In this document: in pieces, positions 11,401-22,353 of the stretch | Layout of the letters: each line of letters begins with the position of its first letter | Position numbering within the stretch: position 1 is the stretch's first letter | Assembly (NCBI GenBank): GCA_031216915.1 | Contig: CM062297.1 | Span: forward strand, 546,118,971 to 546,182,970 | Source: Pictodentalium vernedei | Taxonomy: Eukaryota; Mollusca; Scaphopoda; Dentaliida; Dentaliidae | Length of the DNA stretch: 64,000 nucleotides | Direction: 5' to 3' | Notes under the pieces: model-generated | The model's database searches: none | The model's input: only the letters and a program-made list of their open reading frames with translations | What the model was told of the DNA's origin: nothing | Program-made: the position numbers and the translations under genes

Positions 11401-12396
11401 CTCCACCATCTATATTATCATACCGTCTAGCACTACTCTCTTACAGTATTCTCAGATAGCTTTCTCTGCACAATCACCCTGATGTACTAATTCATGACCT
11501 CTTCTCTTCCTCAGCCTAATCCCTGCCCACCCCTTTCAATCCTCCTAAACCCCATTCCTCTTCCTACCCAGTGTCGCATCTTATTCTTCGGCTTCCGTGC
11601 GACACTACCAACCTGCCACATCCATCGTATGTACGTCGCTCCATCCAACTTTTTTACCTCTTTTAACTTTTAACTCCACCTCATTTTTGTTCACTGTTAG
11701 TTGTTAAAATGTCAAATTAATGAACAATAAGATATTCTTATGACTAAGAAATATGCGACAAATGAGTTTTAGATGCCCAAAACAAGCAGAAACAGAGGCA
11801 TTTGCCCATCTCCAAAGGCGTCAGAAGACTATAATACACTACATTTCTGGAAGCGGAGATTACGCATGTTGGTAACGTACCAACCGGATAAAATAGTACC
11901 CCTCCTCACCCCCCCCCCCCCCCCGCCTTCACCATGTTGGGCACTGGATGATCATGGTAATGACGTCACACGATTGAGTTACCAGGATAATCCGCGTCTA
12001 TGTAATGTGACTAGGTCATTCTATGATAAATCCCCGGGAGTTGGGGGAGGGGGGGGAGGGGGGGGGGGGAGTCTCCGCGCCTTAACCGGAGCAGAAACCT
12101 TTAGTATAAATATTACGCACCTTTATGCGGCAATAAATGGTAAGTGGTAAAGTCCATCTGCAATAGCTGTAACTGGAATTAGTATACAGAAGTTATAACA
12201 TTATCGGTTAATTTGTTGTAACATAACGGGTTGAAAAAAGTTATAACATTATGCGTCGATTTTTATAACATAACGGGTTGAAAAAAGTTATAACATTATG
12301 CGGAGTTTATAACATTATCGGTTGTTTACTACATTTTTTGTAACATTATGCGTTGGTGTAACATTATGCGGCGTTGTAACATTATCGGTTGTAACA
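8484..12396. mobile_element. 3.9-kb foldback element
   Basis: The termini are long inverted arms: TGTTGCAACCGATAATG at the left is mirrored by CATTATCGGTTGTAACA at the right. GGCCT flanks both sides (8479-8483 and 12397-12401), a likely 5-bp target duplication. The outer ~280 bp of each arm consists of short tandem units (CATAATGTTATAAC and CCGTTATGTTATAA types). The inner arms (8760-9965 and roughly 11090-12180) are also inverted, including a poly(G)/poly(C) pair at 8860 and 12040. In the right arm a ~650-bp section is present twice (10380-11083 and 11083-11720). The ~400-bp centre (9966-10379) holds only short local repeats. No transposase frame is visible, so it is probably non-autonomous. 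Confidence 0.8.
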
Positions 12397-12910
12397 GGCC
12401 TCTCCTTCTATCATCAGGTCTCCTCTACAGGAGAACCGATAAAAGAAGACTTTAAGAGGAGACACTTTGTATGCTTTTGAAAATATCGCGACAATTCAAA
12501 AAAAATCCGAATCAGCTCTACTAAAATCGAATCAGGACGATTTCGAATGGAATCGATTTTCACAGCTAAACCGGGCCTTACTTTTGACCCACCATTAGAA
12601 CGAGCTCGTCCAGCTAGATGGAATTAGGTATCATAAGCTGGTTTTAAAAGGGAGATTAACCCATTAATACCAAGGTATTTCTTTTTTATTTTATTTTAAT
12701 TTTTTTATTTTCTTTGAGAAAATGATATTTTGAGGAAAATACTACTCTGTGTTCCTTTCTATCTATTTGTTAAGCATTCCTTTGTCAGCCGAGGACTGTC
12801 CGTTCGATAGTCCTGAGTGGACAAAAGGATGATTAACTAGAGGGCACTGCGCAGAGGACAACTCGAGCCTAGAGCATAATACATAGTATTACATAATACA
12901 TACATAATAC

Positions 12911-13243
12911 ATAGCACAGTGGCTAATCGTGATCGTGACAGTTTTACGGGCGGAGAAAGCCGGAGTACCGGGAGAGAACCACCGAGCATCGACGAGCAAC
13001 TGTCAGTTCCTCAACATTCTAACTCAGTTCAAGCTCCGCTCAAGCAGGGTTACAGCGGTTGAAGACAAGTGCACCATCGGGTTTGTACGCCTTAGTACAC
13101 GGCGTCATCGTGCCCCCATGTAGGTAACTGGGATAAAGTGGCTTGGCCAAGGACACAGTGCAGGTCGTCCCGGACGGGGATCGAACTCGAGACCTTTAGC
13201 ATAGAAGTTCAACAGTCTACCACTGAGCCAACGCACTCCGCTG
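12911..13243 (-). mobile_element. tRNA-derived SINE
   Basis: On the minus strand the head reads TGGCTCAGTGGTAGA (box A-like) and GAGTTCGATCCCCG (box B), followed by the shared SINE body. The tail end (left) is an irregular AATACATA repeat instead of the usual (AATA)n. Confidence 0.85.
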
Positions 13244-13560
13244 CCATGCTTTAGCATTGCCGATGGCACTGTGTTACACTCGAGGGACGATGCACATATA
13301 TAAACAATGTGTTGCAGACATATGGACAGACAAACAGACGACAGCTATCGCTATTCTGTCGCCCATCACTCTGGTTTGGATTATTTGTAGTCTCGGACTC
13401 TCCACTTGGAATATTTAAGCTGTTTACTTGAGAGCACTAATGCAACAGATATTATAGAGAGGATCAGCATTCCCCATCTTGGGTCACGAAAGGGGAGTAG
13501 CATACGTCGCCTTTGTTTTTAAAACAAATCACACTTGGAACAATTAACAGGAACAATCCA
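13244..13560. other. Unique DNA, no gene recognised
   Basis: Mixed sequence between a SINE and a MITE. I see no conserved motif or splice-bounded frame. Confidence 0.4.
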
Positions 13561-13795
13561 GGGGCCAATACTATAAAACTTTCATAATTATATTTTCTGG
13601 AATCGTATTTTCCAGTTATGACTTTAAATGGGTTGAAATGAACCATTAGCATTTTCAAAGATGTGGCAATTTGCCAGTTCGCAAATTGCCATATCTTTTA
13701 AAATACAACTGGTTTATTTTAGTTAGTTATATTAATAGGTAGAAGCGACAGTTCTAGAAGATACAATTGTAAAAGTTTTATAGTATTGGCTCCAG
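13561..13795. mobile_element. MITE, CCAATACTATAAAAC ends
   Basis: Complete copy of the family at 6602-7034, with inner hairpin CAATTTGCCAGTTCGCAAATTG. The sequence just after it (GTCGGAACATGGCGAACGAG, CAAATAAATA) also follows the copy at 7034, so the duplicated unit extends past the MITE on that side. Confidence 0.82.
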
Positions 13796-13849
13796 GTCGG
13801 AACATGGCGAACGAGAACTCGATTCAGCGTCAAATAAATATATATTGGT

Positions 13850-14335
13850 ATATTACGCGCTTGCTCATTTGTGTTAAAAGTAACTTTAATAGTAAGTATC
13901 AATTGTAATATTATTAATAATATGGTAAATCTGACATGAAAACAAAAAAACTTCAGGTTAAGGACACACTGAAATGTGACTGCGTACACTCGTATCTTCG
14001 TTGCTTTGCAAATCGAAACTGAGCTACCATTTCGAAAGTTCAACATTCAAAATGCATTGATATAAATAATGTATTGTCGATACTTGTGCCACAGGTGTTT
14101 GCATAGCTGAGTTATGAGAAAGGAAATGAGGTACAAATGAAGCGATTAACTGCAACCGACATCGCTGGCTCCCTACTTCGCTCCACACCTTTATTGTTTT
14201 GGAAAGAAATGTGACGTGTGCCCACCCCCACGTGACCAAACATGGTTAAAGTATATTGCCAAAATTGAAATTAACCGCGTAACCTTGACCTTTGACCTAT
14301 TGAACTATCGATGCAAAATTGATCAGACCATCTTT
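13850..14335. other. Unique DNA, no gene recognised
   Basis: AT-rich intronic DNA. The open frames on either strand show no recognisable domain. Confidence 0.4.
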
Positions 14336-14660
14336 GCACTTAGTTTTTATTTTTGTAATCATGTTCTTGGTTTGTTTTATGTTTTAGGCCTCATAATCTG
14401 CAGAGTAGGATGAGTGGTATTCGCTTAAGTGAAAGAAGGCTTTGCAATGCTAAAGCATTGCAAAGCCTTGTTGAACTCAAGGGACAAATTTATCAGTTTT
14501 ATTAACATGGATAAATATCAGACATAAACCATTTATGTTTATTTCTTTTAAGTTTGCATTGGCTATAAAACAGAGCACGCGACCGCCAAAAGGACCATGC
14601 GGGGGGCCGGGGGCTGAGAAACAGATTGTTGTAAGTGTCGTTAAGCCCAAGCATAAGAAC
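14336..14660. repeat. Hairpin-bearing repeat G, copy 1
   Basis: Contains CATGTTCTTGGTTTGTTTTA, then a 13-bp stem hairpin GGCTTTGCAATGC-TAAA-GCATTGCAAAGCC at about 14437-14466, then ACAAATTTATCAGTTTTATT. Copies 2 and 3 are at 15355-15720 and 19198-19582. A poly(C) tract follows at about 14729-14746. Confidence 0.75.
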
Positions 14661-15354
14661 AAACAGACAGGCGACACCCATCGCTATTATCGACCCAGTT
14701 AACATTGGAATGGCACATTCGATGCAGCCCCCCCCCCCCCCCCCCCGTCCCCCCACCCCCACTTGAAATACGGATTGTGTATCCTTGAGCACAATGCTAT
14801 AAAATACATGGATGTCAAAACTGGACTTAATGATCACGTGACCTTTACATTTCACCTACTGTCCTGTAAATTCAAAATTGATCAGAACACTTTAGGACCA
14901 ACTCACGATCTCATACATATATAGACTGGAAAACGGCGTGCAAGAGAACTTTGACGTTTTGGCTTAAAACTTGCAAGTATGAGTCCGAAAAATATACTTC
15001 AGGTTCTACTTGTGTGCCAAATTTGACAAGTGCAGCTTGACGGGTTGCCAAGATATCGCGCAGGCATACATGCAGACATTCATCGCAGCGCAGTAGCACT
15101 GCGCGACTTTCGTCGAGCGTGTGTAAACACAATGAAAGAAAGGAATAGTTATAAACGGCGTCTTGATGCACTCAAGAGACGTTACACAGAGTGGGGAGCT
15201 CTCTCAATTTTAAAAGATCAGATAGTTGTTCAAACTTGTCGAGGATATAGTCAGTATAAATCAACGCACTGATGTGCTTTCTCAGATCCTCCAAAAAGTG
15301 CTCAAGTCAAGGTATTAGCATTGGCAGTCCATGCAAAACGAATAAAAGTATGAG
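14661..15354. other. Unique DNA with poly(C) tract, no gene recognised
   Basis: The frames across the C run encode only poly-Gly or poly-Pro. The frame at 15030-15272 (basic, Arg-rich) has no recognised homology or splice context. I see nothing convincing. Confidence 0.35.
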
Positions 15355-15720
15355 TGAGGCCCCACAAAGTAGATAGTCTGCTTCTCAGGCCATTTTTTTG
15401 TAAAATTGCATGTGGAGGGGGAAACGTTTTTTTATTTTATTTTTTTATTTTTGTGATCATGTTCTTGGTTTGTTTTATGTTTTAGGCCTCATAATCTGCA
15501 GATTAGGTTGGGTGGTAGTGTATTTCTTCGCTTGAGTGAAAGAAGGCTTTGCAATGCTAAAGCATTGCAAAGCCTTGTTGAACTGAAGGGACAAATTTAT
15601 CAGTTTTATTAATTTGCAATGGTTATAAAAACAGAGCACGCGACCGACAAAAGGGCCTTGCGGGGGCGGGGGTGGGGGTGGTTGGGGGGGGGGGGGGGGG
15701 GCTCTGAGAAATAGATTTTT
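15355..15720. repeat. Hairpin-bearing repeat G, copy 2
   Basis: Begins GAGGCCCCACAAAGTAGAT, contains the same GGCTTTGCAATGC hairpin at about 15544-15573 and ends with a GGGGGCGGGGGTGG tract running into a pure poly(G) stretch at 15682-15702. It is in the same orientation as copies 1 and 3. Confidence 0.75.
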
Positions 15721-15756
15721 AACTTTTCCCTAACTTCTTTAGACCTAAAACGTTAT

Positions 15757-16107
15757 TTACTTCCAGAGGATAAGGCACTGGAGCTCAAACCGAAAGGGCC
15801 ACGGCTTGATCCGCACCATGGGAATCTGTGTTGTCTTCTTGGGAAAGGCATTTAACCCCGAGTGCCCACGTGGGGGCACGGTGGCGCTGTTTACTAAGGT
15901 GTACCATACGTCGATTGTGCACTTGTTTTCAATCAATGCTAACCCTGCCTGGGCGAAGTTAGTATGTTGGGGAGTATGTTGCTCGCCGCTGCTCGGTGGT
16001 TCTTTCCGGGTAATCCGGCTTCCTCGGGCAGTAAAACTGCCTGACACGAGGTGGCCCTGTCTGTCGAAAGTGCCGTTAAACCACAATAAAAACATGAAAC
16101 AACACAC
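15757..16107 (+). mobile_element. tRNA-derived SINE, degraded head
   Basis: The body is clear (ACGTGGGGGCACGGTGGCGC, AATGCTAACCCTGCCTGGGC, end GCCGTTAAACCACAATAAAA). Box B survives as GGCTTGATCCG while box A is degraded. A TTAA MITE begins ten bases past the tail. Confidence 0.8.
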
Positions 16108-16116
16108 AGTCATTCA

Positions 16117-16299
16117 TTAACCCTTTACCTACATGAAAAGCAGACAACACTTGCAAAAAAAAATCTTGAATAACTCGATCCAACGAGGGGTCATAACCTA
16201 TGTTTTTGAGACAAAAAATGAAAAAATAATGAAACTTAATTGGCGATTTTTTAGAATAGCGCTGGCCGGTTTTGGCCCGTACGTTGGGTACAGGGTTAA
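16117..16299 (+). mobile_element. TTAA MITE family A, inner deletion
   Basis: TTAACCCTTTACCTACATGA and GTACGTTGGGTACAGGGTTA bound it. The left half of the palindrome is missing, giving 183 bp instead of ~250 bp. Confidence 0.85.
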
Positions 16300-17073
16300 A
16301 ATCTTATAATGTTATTACAGTTATGTGATAAACTTTAGAACTGTAAGAGAAGGGTCGAAATAGAGAAAAACAACTCTCTTCATTTTGAATGCCGAAATAT
16401 GTCTGCTACTTGGCTCAGATCCTGCTGATATAAAGCGATACACTGAAATTTGTTGAAACGCATTCAAGATTAGTCAACAAAAATACAACGATAAACGTTG
16501 AAAATAAAGGATATTAACTTTCTCAAATTTAAATAGATTTAGGAGGTTTTCAGACTTGTTCGAAGTATTGTGGATATGAAGCAAAAAATAAATATTTATT
16601 GGAGTTTGGTATGAAGGACGGACGTTCTAGCTTGAGCTACATTGTGAAATTAAAATAATCCGAAAAATTTCGAAAACTAGAAGTACACGGGCAGTTAAAA
16701 AAATCAGTTTTTTTCAGAAAATATGGGGAGATTGTTAATCCTTCTCCTTTACTACCCTAATCCTAGCCCTGTCCTTAACCCGAGACAGTTTCGTCGCTTT
16801 TCTCAAAGCCACGCAATGTAAAACTAATCACACAACGGTTGTTTAGCTTCATAATGTCATGATGTGCACAAATAATCGTGTCCAATGCACTGTGACTAGT
16901 CTCACAATCAAATTAGTCAGACGAGAGACCCGTTGGGCGAAACAAAAACCCGCAATGTAATCCTCGTGACAGCAAACAGGGAGGAATGGCAAGTGGATGG
17001 TTCGACGAACAAGGGTCAACAACAGTCTTGAATTTCAGAAGACCGAGTTAATTTTCGAGGAGACTTAACAAAC
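16300..17073. other. Unique intronic DNA
   Basis: AT-rich, no repeats shared with the rest of the window that I could see and no conserved frame. Confidence 0.4.
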
Positions 17074-17074
17074 T

Positions 17075-17137
<63 letters not shown>

Positions 17138-17431
17138 TTGGGTTTAACAACACTATTGACAGCCGCTGTCACCTTGTGCCGGACAGTTTTACCGGAGGGG
17201 AAGCTGGAGTACCCTGAGAGAACCACTGAGCAATGGCGAGCAACTGTCAGGCTCCCCAACAGACTGACTCCACACAAGCAGGGTTAGCATTGGTTGAAGA
17301 CAAGTACACCATCGACGTGCAGTATGCGTTAGTGCACAATGCCACCATGTCCCCATGTGGACAATGGGGTGAAGTATGGCAAGGACACAACAGGGTTGCC
17401 ACACCTGGGATTCGAACCGAGGACCTTTTAA
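17074..17431 (-). mobile_element. tRNA-derived SINE, 5'-truncated
   Basis: A long (TTTA)n tail occupies 17074-17139 and the shared body follows. On the minus strand the head retains box B (GGTTCGAATCCC) but box A is lost. Confidence 0.85.
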
Positions 17432-17460
17432 AGAAATCAGAAATAGGTTTTCGTAAACAT

Positions 17461-17976
17461 TCATCATACCATGCTTGAGAGGAGTGTGTCCACTTTCAAA
17501 ATTTTTGGCTGCACACACTTTTTTCATGTAAAAATGCATGCATGGATCTGGGGAATGCATTAGGGGGTTCAAAAATGTGACATCCAGCAATTCTGAAAAA
17601 TGCACTCAATGACCCCTGGGTGACCTCAGTGACCTTGACCCATATTTTGAATCTCCATCGAGTGTCGACTCATTTGGTGTTGGTCCCAGGTCCATACATC
17701 ATACCAAGCTTGAGATATGAGCTTGACCCAGTTTCAAACTTTTTAGCCACGCTCACTGTTTTCGTGTAAAAATGCATGTATGAACTTCGAGAAAGCATTT
17801 TGGAGTAAAAAAAACCCTGATTTCCAGAAATTCTGAAAAATGCACTCAATGACCCCTGGGTGACCTCAGTGACCTTAGCCCATATTTTGAATTTCCATCG
17901 AGTGTCGACTCTGTGGTGTTGGTCCCAGATCCAAACGTCATACCATGCCTGAGATATGGGCGTGACCCACTTTCAA
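17461..17976. repeat. ~240-bp tandem repeat
   Basis: The phrase TCATACCATGCTTGAGA recurs at about 17463, 17698 and 17938, and AATGACCCCTGGGTGACC at about 17605 and 17845. There are slightly more than two units. It is AT-balanced and noncoding. Confidence 0.8.
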
Positions 17977-17984
17977 AACACCCC

Positions 17985-18520
17985 TACGGACACCCGTAAT
18001 GCCCCGGGATTCTGAAAAAAACATAGGTGGCCGAGAATTTGTGACTGTCTATCAGCCTGCCAAAAATCAGAACTCTATGACAGAAGACAGGAGAATAAGA
18101 AAAAGAAATAGAAAAAAAGAAACCATACAAAAACAATAGTCTGTGTTTCACACAGACTAATAATATATATGGCATCGTGTTACATCCATCGGGTATGATT
18201 ACACAACAATCTGGTCTCTTGGCAATAGAAAACTCTCGAACCAAATCTTTAGACCGTCTGCCAGTGTACACTTACCTGAGAATTTGGAATGCATTGGATT
18301 CAAAATCTTTCTAATAGGAAACTGTTTAGGAAAACTCTAACTTCTAAGGCCCTATCGTCATATTCAAGTGATGTTCACAGCAATAATCTTTAGTCCTGAT
18401 TGTATCTCATGATCAAGGGTGGATAGTTATTCTTCCCAACCCACAAGAATAGTATCAGTTATTTTTGAATATCAGCATCGTGTTGCGATGTATCCAGTCT
18501 GAAAACCTCGTTTTGCCCAA
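17985..18520. other. Unique intronic DNA
   Basis: A minus-strand frame (18271-17984) is hydrophobic but lacks recognisable motifs. No feature supported. Confidence 0.35.
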
Positions 18521-18720
18521 ACTGGCTGCCTCATCTGCTTCATTGCGTAGCAATGAATACGAATACATGATATATTCACAATTTCATCGCCACAATTGTG
18601 AATGGCATGAGCCAGCAGACTAGTTTTAATGTCACCAACTTGGAGCTATCTGATCTTCCACTGGCTGCAATGGGGTCGGACAGATCCAAATATGAAAATA
18701 ACTACCCCTGAACAGTTTAC
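18520..18720 (-). pseudogene. LINE RNase H domain relic
   Basis: Read on the minus strand with frame changes, the pieces are SDSSKLVTLK, then an ...IVNIS... strand, then NEADEAASLGKT. This resembles the order of an RNase H domain (SDS motif, W-x-P-x-H strand, GNEEAD-x-A) found in I/Jockey-type LINEs. Stops and shifts break every frame. The call rests on motif resemblance only. Confidence 0.4.
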
Positions 18721-18804
18721 ATTGGCCAGCCTTAACCTTTTCATCTAAACTTTTTATGAACAACTTATGACCAAGCCAAATCCTCACAGTCTGTATGCAA
18801 TTGA

Positions 18805-18955
18805 ATTGTTTTCTAAGGGGATGGCAGGTAGCCACCCAATCTGGCCATGCTTTTCCCTGAGGTATGCTTCTTTTTGTATATTTGATATATTTGTGTTAAA
18901 TTTTTCTTTTTGGCATACTGCGAATAAAAATATCTGAATCTGAATATCTAAAAAG
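18805..18955 (+). mobile_element. LINE 3' end, ATCTGAAT tail
   Basis: GGATGGCAGGTAGCCACCC then AATCTGGCCATG matches the 44751-44905 segment. It ends with GAATAAAAATATCTGAATCTG, a tail typical of L2/CR1-like LINEs. Confidence 0.45.
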
Positions 18956-19197
18956 CAGTAAACGAAGGGCAACAACTCTGTTAAGTATAAATGAACCAAT
19001 GTGGTTCTCGAACTTGTCCGAGTTGTCGTCATTTCTGTTTCCACTGTTTTGAGGATTTCGAAAGGAAGGGAAAGTAGCCCACCTCGCCAACTAATTCGCC
19101 TCCTTCAGCAGCAATCGTGTACTTTCTTTACGTTAATTTTGATAGTTATTTTTTCGGTAAACAGTGGATCTTTGATTTCCAATTCTAATTACAAACT

Positions 19198-19582
19198 AAG
19201 GCCCCACAAAATAAATCTTCTGTTTCACATGCCATTTTGTGCAAAATTGCATGTGGGTGGGCGGTTTTTTATTTTATTTTTTATTTTTGTAGTTATTTCT
19301 TTGCCACCAAAAGTTCATGCTCTTGGTTTGTTTTATGTTTTTGGCCTCATAGTCTACAGAATAGCATGGTGGTATATTTCGTCCCTTAGGTGCAAGAAGG
19401 CCTTGCAATGCTAAAGCATTGCAAAGCCTTGTTGCATTCAAGGAACAGATTTATCAATTTTATTAACTTGGGTAAAATATTTTTATTTTTTTAAGTTTGC
19501 ATTGGTTATAAAAAGAGAGCATGCGGCAGCCAAAATGACCTTGCGGGTGGGGTTGGGGGCTGGAAAACAGATTTTTAATTTC
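19198..19582. repeat. Hairpin-bearing repeat G, copy 3
   Basis: Begins AAGGCCCCACAAAATAAATC and contains GCCTTGCAATGC-TAAA-GCATTGCAAAGCC near 19400-19428. The right end lies only ~20 bp from the donor side of exon 2. Confidence 0.75.
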
Positions 19583-19599
19583 TTAAAACTAATCATTAC

Positions 19600-19751
19600 C
19601 TTTGAAGAATAAAGTTAATATCATTTCCAGATCGAATGATCTCCTGTTTGGCCTGGTCATGTGAGAGACCATCTGTGTTCACACCATTTATGGCTAATAT
19701 ACCATCTCCAGCTTTCAACCCATATCGTTCGGCAATACTTCCTGGGTTTAC
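19600..19751 (-). CDS. Zasp52-like: PDZ-LIM protein, coding exon 2
   Basis: This exon of 152 bp encodes residues 37-86 plus two bases: VNPGSIAERYGLKAGDGILA, then an INGVNTDGLS segment, HDQAKQEIIRSGN and INFILQ. This is the central part of a PDZ domain: the G-S-x-A turn, the G-L-x-x-G-D loop, the I-L-x-I-N-G strand and the second helix H-x-x-A-x-x-x-I. The acceptor is TTCTTGAAACAG and the donor AG|GTAATG. Phase 0 at entry matches exon 1 and phase 2 at exit matches exon 3. Known PDZ-LIM proteins use this domain to bind alpha-actinin at Z-discs or adhesion sites; that role is inferred here by family. Confidence 0.94.
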
Positions 19752-19848
19752 CTGTTTCAAGAAGATAAGTATTTATATGAAACATTATTTCCTGAAAGGA
19801 TGGAAACTATTACAGTGTTTGTATTGGCTGGCGGGTAGGACGTAATTA

Positions 19849-19880
19849 GTGACCCCCCCCCCCCCCCACCACCACCACCA
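19849..19880. repeat. Poly(C) tract with ACC repeat
   Basis: A run of about 16 C followed by (CCA)n. One of more than twenty long C or G runs in the window. Confidence 0.85.
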
Positions 19881-20084
19881 TTTACACTGTGGTCTAGCTC
19901 GTTTTAAATACATGAAAATTCATAAAACTGAGTAATTTTGAAATGGTTCCTGAAAGTAAACACGATAATATTGTGTGAAATAATAAAAATATGTTTGCTC
20001 TTTTCACATATGCGATACTACAAAGATAGGTTCCTGACAGGACTGCACGTTGATGGGCAATACAATTTTGACCCCCAAATATAT

Positions 20085-20180
20085 CCTATGACACTTCAAT
20101 GGAACGAGCTCACAGAGATCCTTCCAATGGGAGGGGGGGGGGGGGCATAAGCTATGTTTTTGAGGCAAAAAATGAGAATT
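20085..20180 (+). mobile_element. TTAA MITE family A fragment
   Basis: Contains TGGAACGAGCTCAC, the mirror half CATAAGCTATGTTTTTGAGG, and a poly(G) expansion between the arms. Termini absent. Confidence 0.6.
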
Positions 20181-20374
20181 TTGGACTATTCAGGAATTTT
20201 GTTTGTAAATGTTGTCTCGCCGTTTTATGTAAAGTGTTAAATGTCATTTGATCGACATTTGCTTATTTCCTTCTGTTGATTCATGACACAGTTGAGGACT
20301 ACTGACCATACATTTATAACCCCTTCATTCTCCACAAGTTAGTGCGCCCATGGAAGACTTTAATAAGTTTCATA

Positions 20375-20624
20375 TTAACCCTCTACCCAATGCACAGTAT
20401 ATTAAATTTTATTATTTTAATGTTTGATTTTTTTTAGAATATTTCAACAAATTTCAACAAAACCATATCATGTGACCCCTCATTGGAACGAGCTTGATGA
20501 GTTCGTTCCAATGAGCGGTCACATGATATGGTTTTGTTGAAATGTTTTGAAAAAAAAAATTTCAAGGACTTCATTTGAAAATTACCTGAAAGGGTGCGGT
20601 CGATTCGTTATGTTAAAGGGTTAA
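20375..20624. mobile_element. TTAA MITE family B
   Basis: TTAACCCTCTACCCAATGC and GTTATGTTAAAGGGTTAA are the ends. The arms AACAAAACCATATCATGTGA mirror TCACATGATATGGTTTTGTT around the GGAACGAGCTTG core. The central core is shared with family A, the outer arms are not. Confidence 0.85.
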
Positions 20625-20639
20625 CCCGTTCATTTATTT

Positions 20640-20980
20640 AGGAGATATTCCATCACGAAATGTATGAACTTGTTATATATATATCTCTCTCTGTCAAACA
20701 AAATATGATAGGTATTTTTTCTAATACCGCCTAACCTGAACAGGATTGCAAGTGATTTGGAATATTTACCATGACAGTAATGGGAGTTAATCAAAAAAGG
20801 AATCTATTATTCGTGTAAAGAACTTTTGTATCAAAATTTCCACCCGTTTGGTAATTGGTACACACTCGTAGTAGCTAAACAGCATAATTTGTTCTGTAGC
20901 AGAGCAAAGAATGTTGAAAGTGGCTGCAGGCCTTTAAATTCATTTATTTTGGGCACACACTTTTGTCCTAATTTGGGCGC
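20640..20980. other. Unique intronic DNA
   Basis: Nothing recognised apart from short AT microsatellite stretches. Confidence 0.35.
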
Positions 20981-20981
20981 A

Positions 20982-21233
20982 TTAACCTTTTACCTAACCT
21001 GAAAAGCAGACGACACTTGCAAAAATAATTCTTGAATAACTAATTTTTTTCATTTTTTGTTTCAAAAACATAGGTTATGACCCCTCGTTGGAACGAGCAC
21101 GACGAGCTCGTCCCAACGAGGGGTCATAACCTATGTTTTTGAGACAAAAAATGAAAAAAATAATGAAAATTAATTGCGGATTTTTGAGAATAGCGCTGGC
21201 CGGTTTTGACCGTTACGTTAGGTGAAGGGTTAA
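20982..21233 (+). mobile_element. TTAA MITE family A, full copy
   Basis: 252 bp from TTAACCTTTTACCTAACC to GTTAGGTGAAGGGTTAA. The central palindrome is near perfect (CATAGGTTATGACCCCTCGT, GGAACGAGC, mirrored). The TTAA ends, CCCTTTA-type terminal repeat and lack of coding fit a piggyBac-like MITE, because piggyBac elements insert at TTAA and start with CCC. Confidence 0.9.
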
Positions 21234-21239
21234 AATAAA

Positions 21240-21768
21240 AAACAACGGTGTTATCCTGTTATGTGCTATTGCCATGCCTTTCTTTGTGTTTCTATGATCA
21301 TATTATGATTGAAGTTATTCTCAAATGTAGAAAAGCCACAGAAAATTTATATATTTTTTTATGTCTTCATGTCTTCTCTACTTTGGGCACACCTGAAGAT
21401 GGAGTGAAATTGTGGTAATCTAAAGACCTGAGTGGCTGAGTGGCATTTACTTGGGCATAGAACTATGTTTGCGGGACTGATGATCATGGCGTTTTTCATA
21501 TTGTTGACCATTTAGAATTTCGTTTTATTCCTTGATATATCATTTGGTAAAAAAGACAACGATTTCAGCTCTTACAACAACGTAAACATTATGTTTCAGG
21601 GTGGGTAGAGCAGGATCTAAACATGAATGGGCTACACATAAGTAACAACAAACGAATTTTCTTTGAATATCCCAATTCTGATATTCCATAAAATTCAATT
21701 AAAATAAACACACAATAAAGGTTGTGGTGTATTGAACATAAAAGCAAATGCGTTTGGTTATATTTTCC
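21240..21768. other. Unique intronic DNA
   Basis: AT-rich, no conserved motif seen. Confidence 0.35.
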
Positions 21769-22245
21769 TTGGGGCGGACTGGGCCAAAAAAGTTGCCGGG
21801 AAACGTATCAAGAAGGCTCCGGACCCGAACAAAATTTTGATTTTTCGAACCGAAAGAAACACTGCTTCCTACCATCTAAGCCATCAATGGCTGTCCACAA
21901 AGAGGACATTTTTGATGGCATTTTTTGTATCATCTTTGTCGCTCATTTGGCAAAATTGGTTGCACCAAAGGGGCCTCGGACTCATCAAGCCGACCATAGT
22001 TCGGCCCAATGGGCGAAAAATTGTATTTTTCGAACCGAAAGAACGCCGTTTCATTGCATTTGGCTGATCAATAGCAGACAAGACTGCTGGTATATCGAAA
22101 TACTCTCAATGTGGACTGCCAATGGCAGTCCACATAGAGGGCATTTCGATCAACTGACAGTCTATGCAATCAGATCCATTTCGCCTTTTGGTCATTTTCA
22201 CGAAAATTCAGGCGCCGACAGGTGTTGGACTGTGTAGATATAGGG
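21769..22245. mobile_element. hAT-like element, GGCGGACTGG end
   Basis: Starts GGGGCGGACTGGGCC, like 49987 and 51357. The interior has imperfect repeats of TTTTTCGAACCGAAAGAA and a palindrome GTGGACTGCCAATGGCAGTCCAC. The right terminus is missing. The 171-codon open frame across it follows the repeat and is not a protein family I recognise. Confidence 0.65.
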
Positions 22246-22353
22246 TGCCCTGCGTGGCTCCCAATAATGATTCGTGCCAAGGCTGATAAAATAATATTTC
22301 ATGAGAACAACTCGTACCCTAATGTGATTCAGATATCAAAGACCAAAACTATT

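Noticed and set aside
11773-12150. 125-codon ORF with Gly tract
   Set aside because: It lies in a foldback arm and crosses a poly(G) tract. The mirrored left arm has no matching open frame.
21722-22237. 171-codon ORF
   Set aside because: It follows the internal repeats of a hAT-like element. The homologous stretches at 50000 and 51600 are not open in the same frame.
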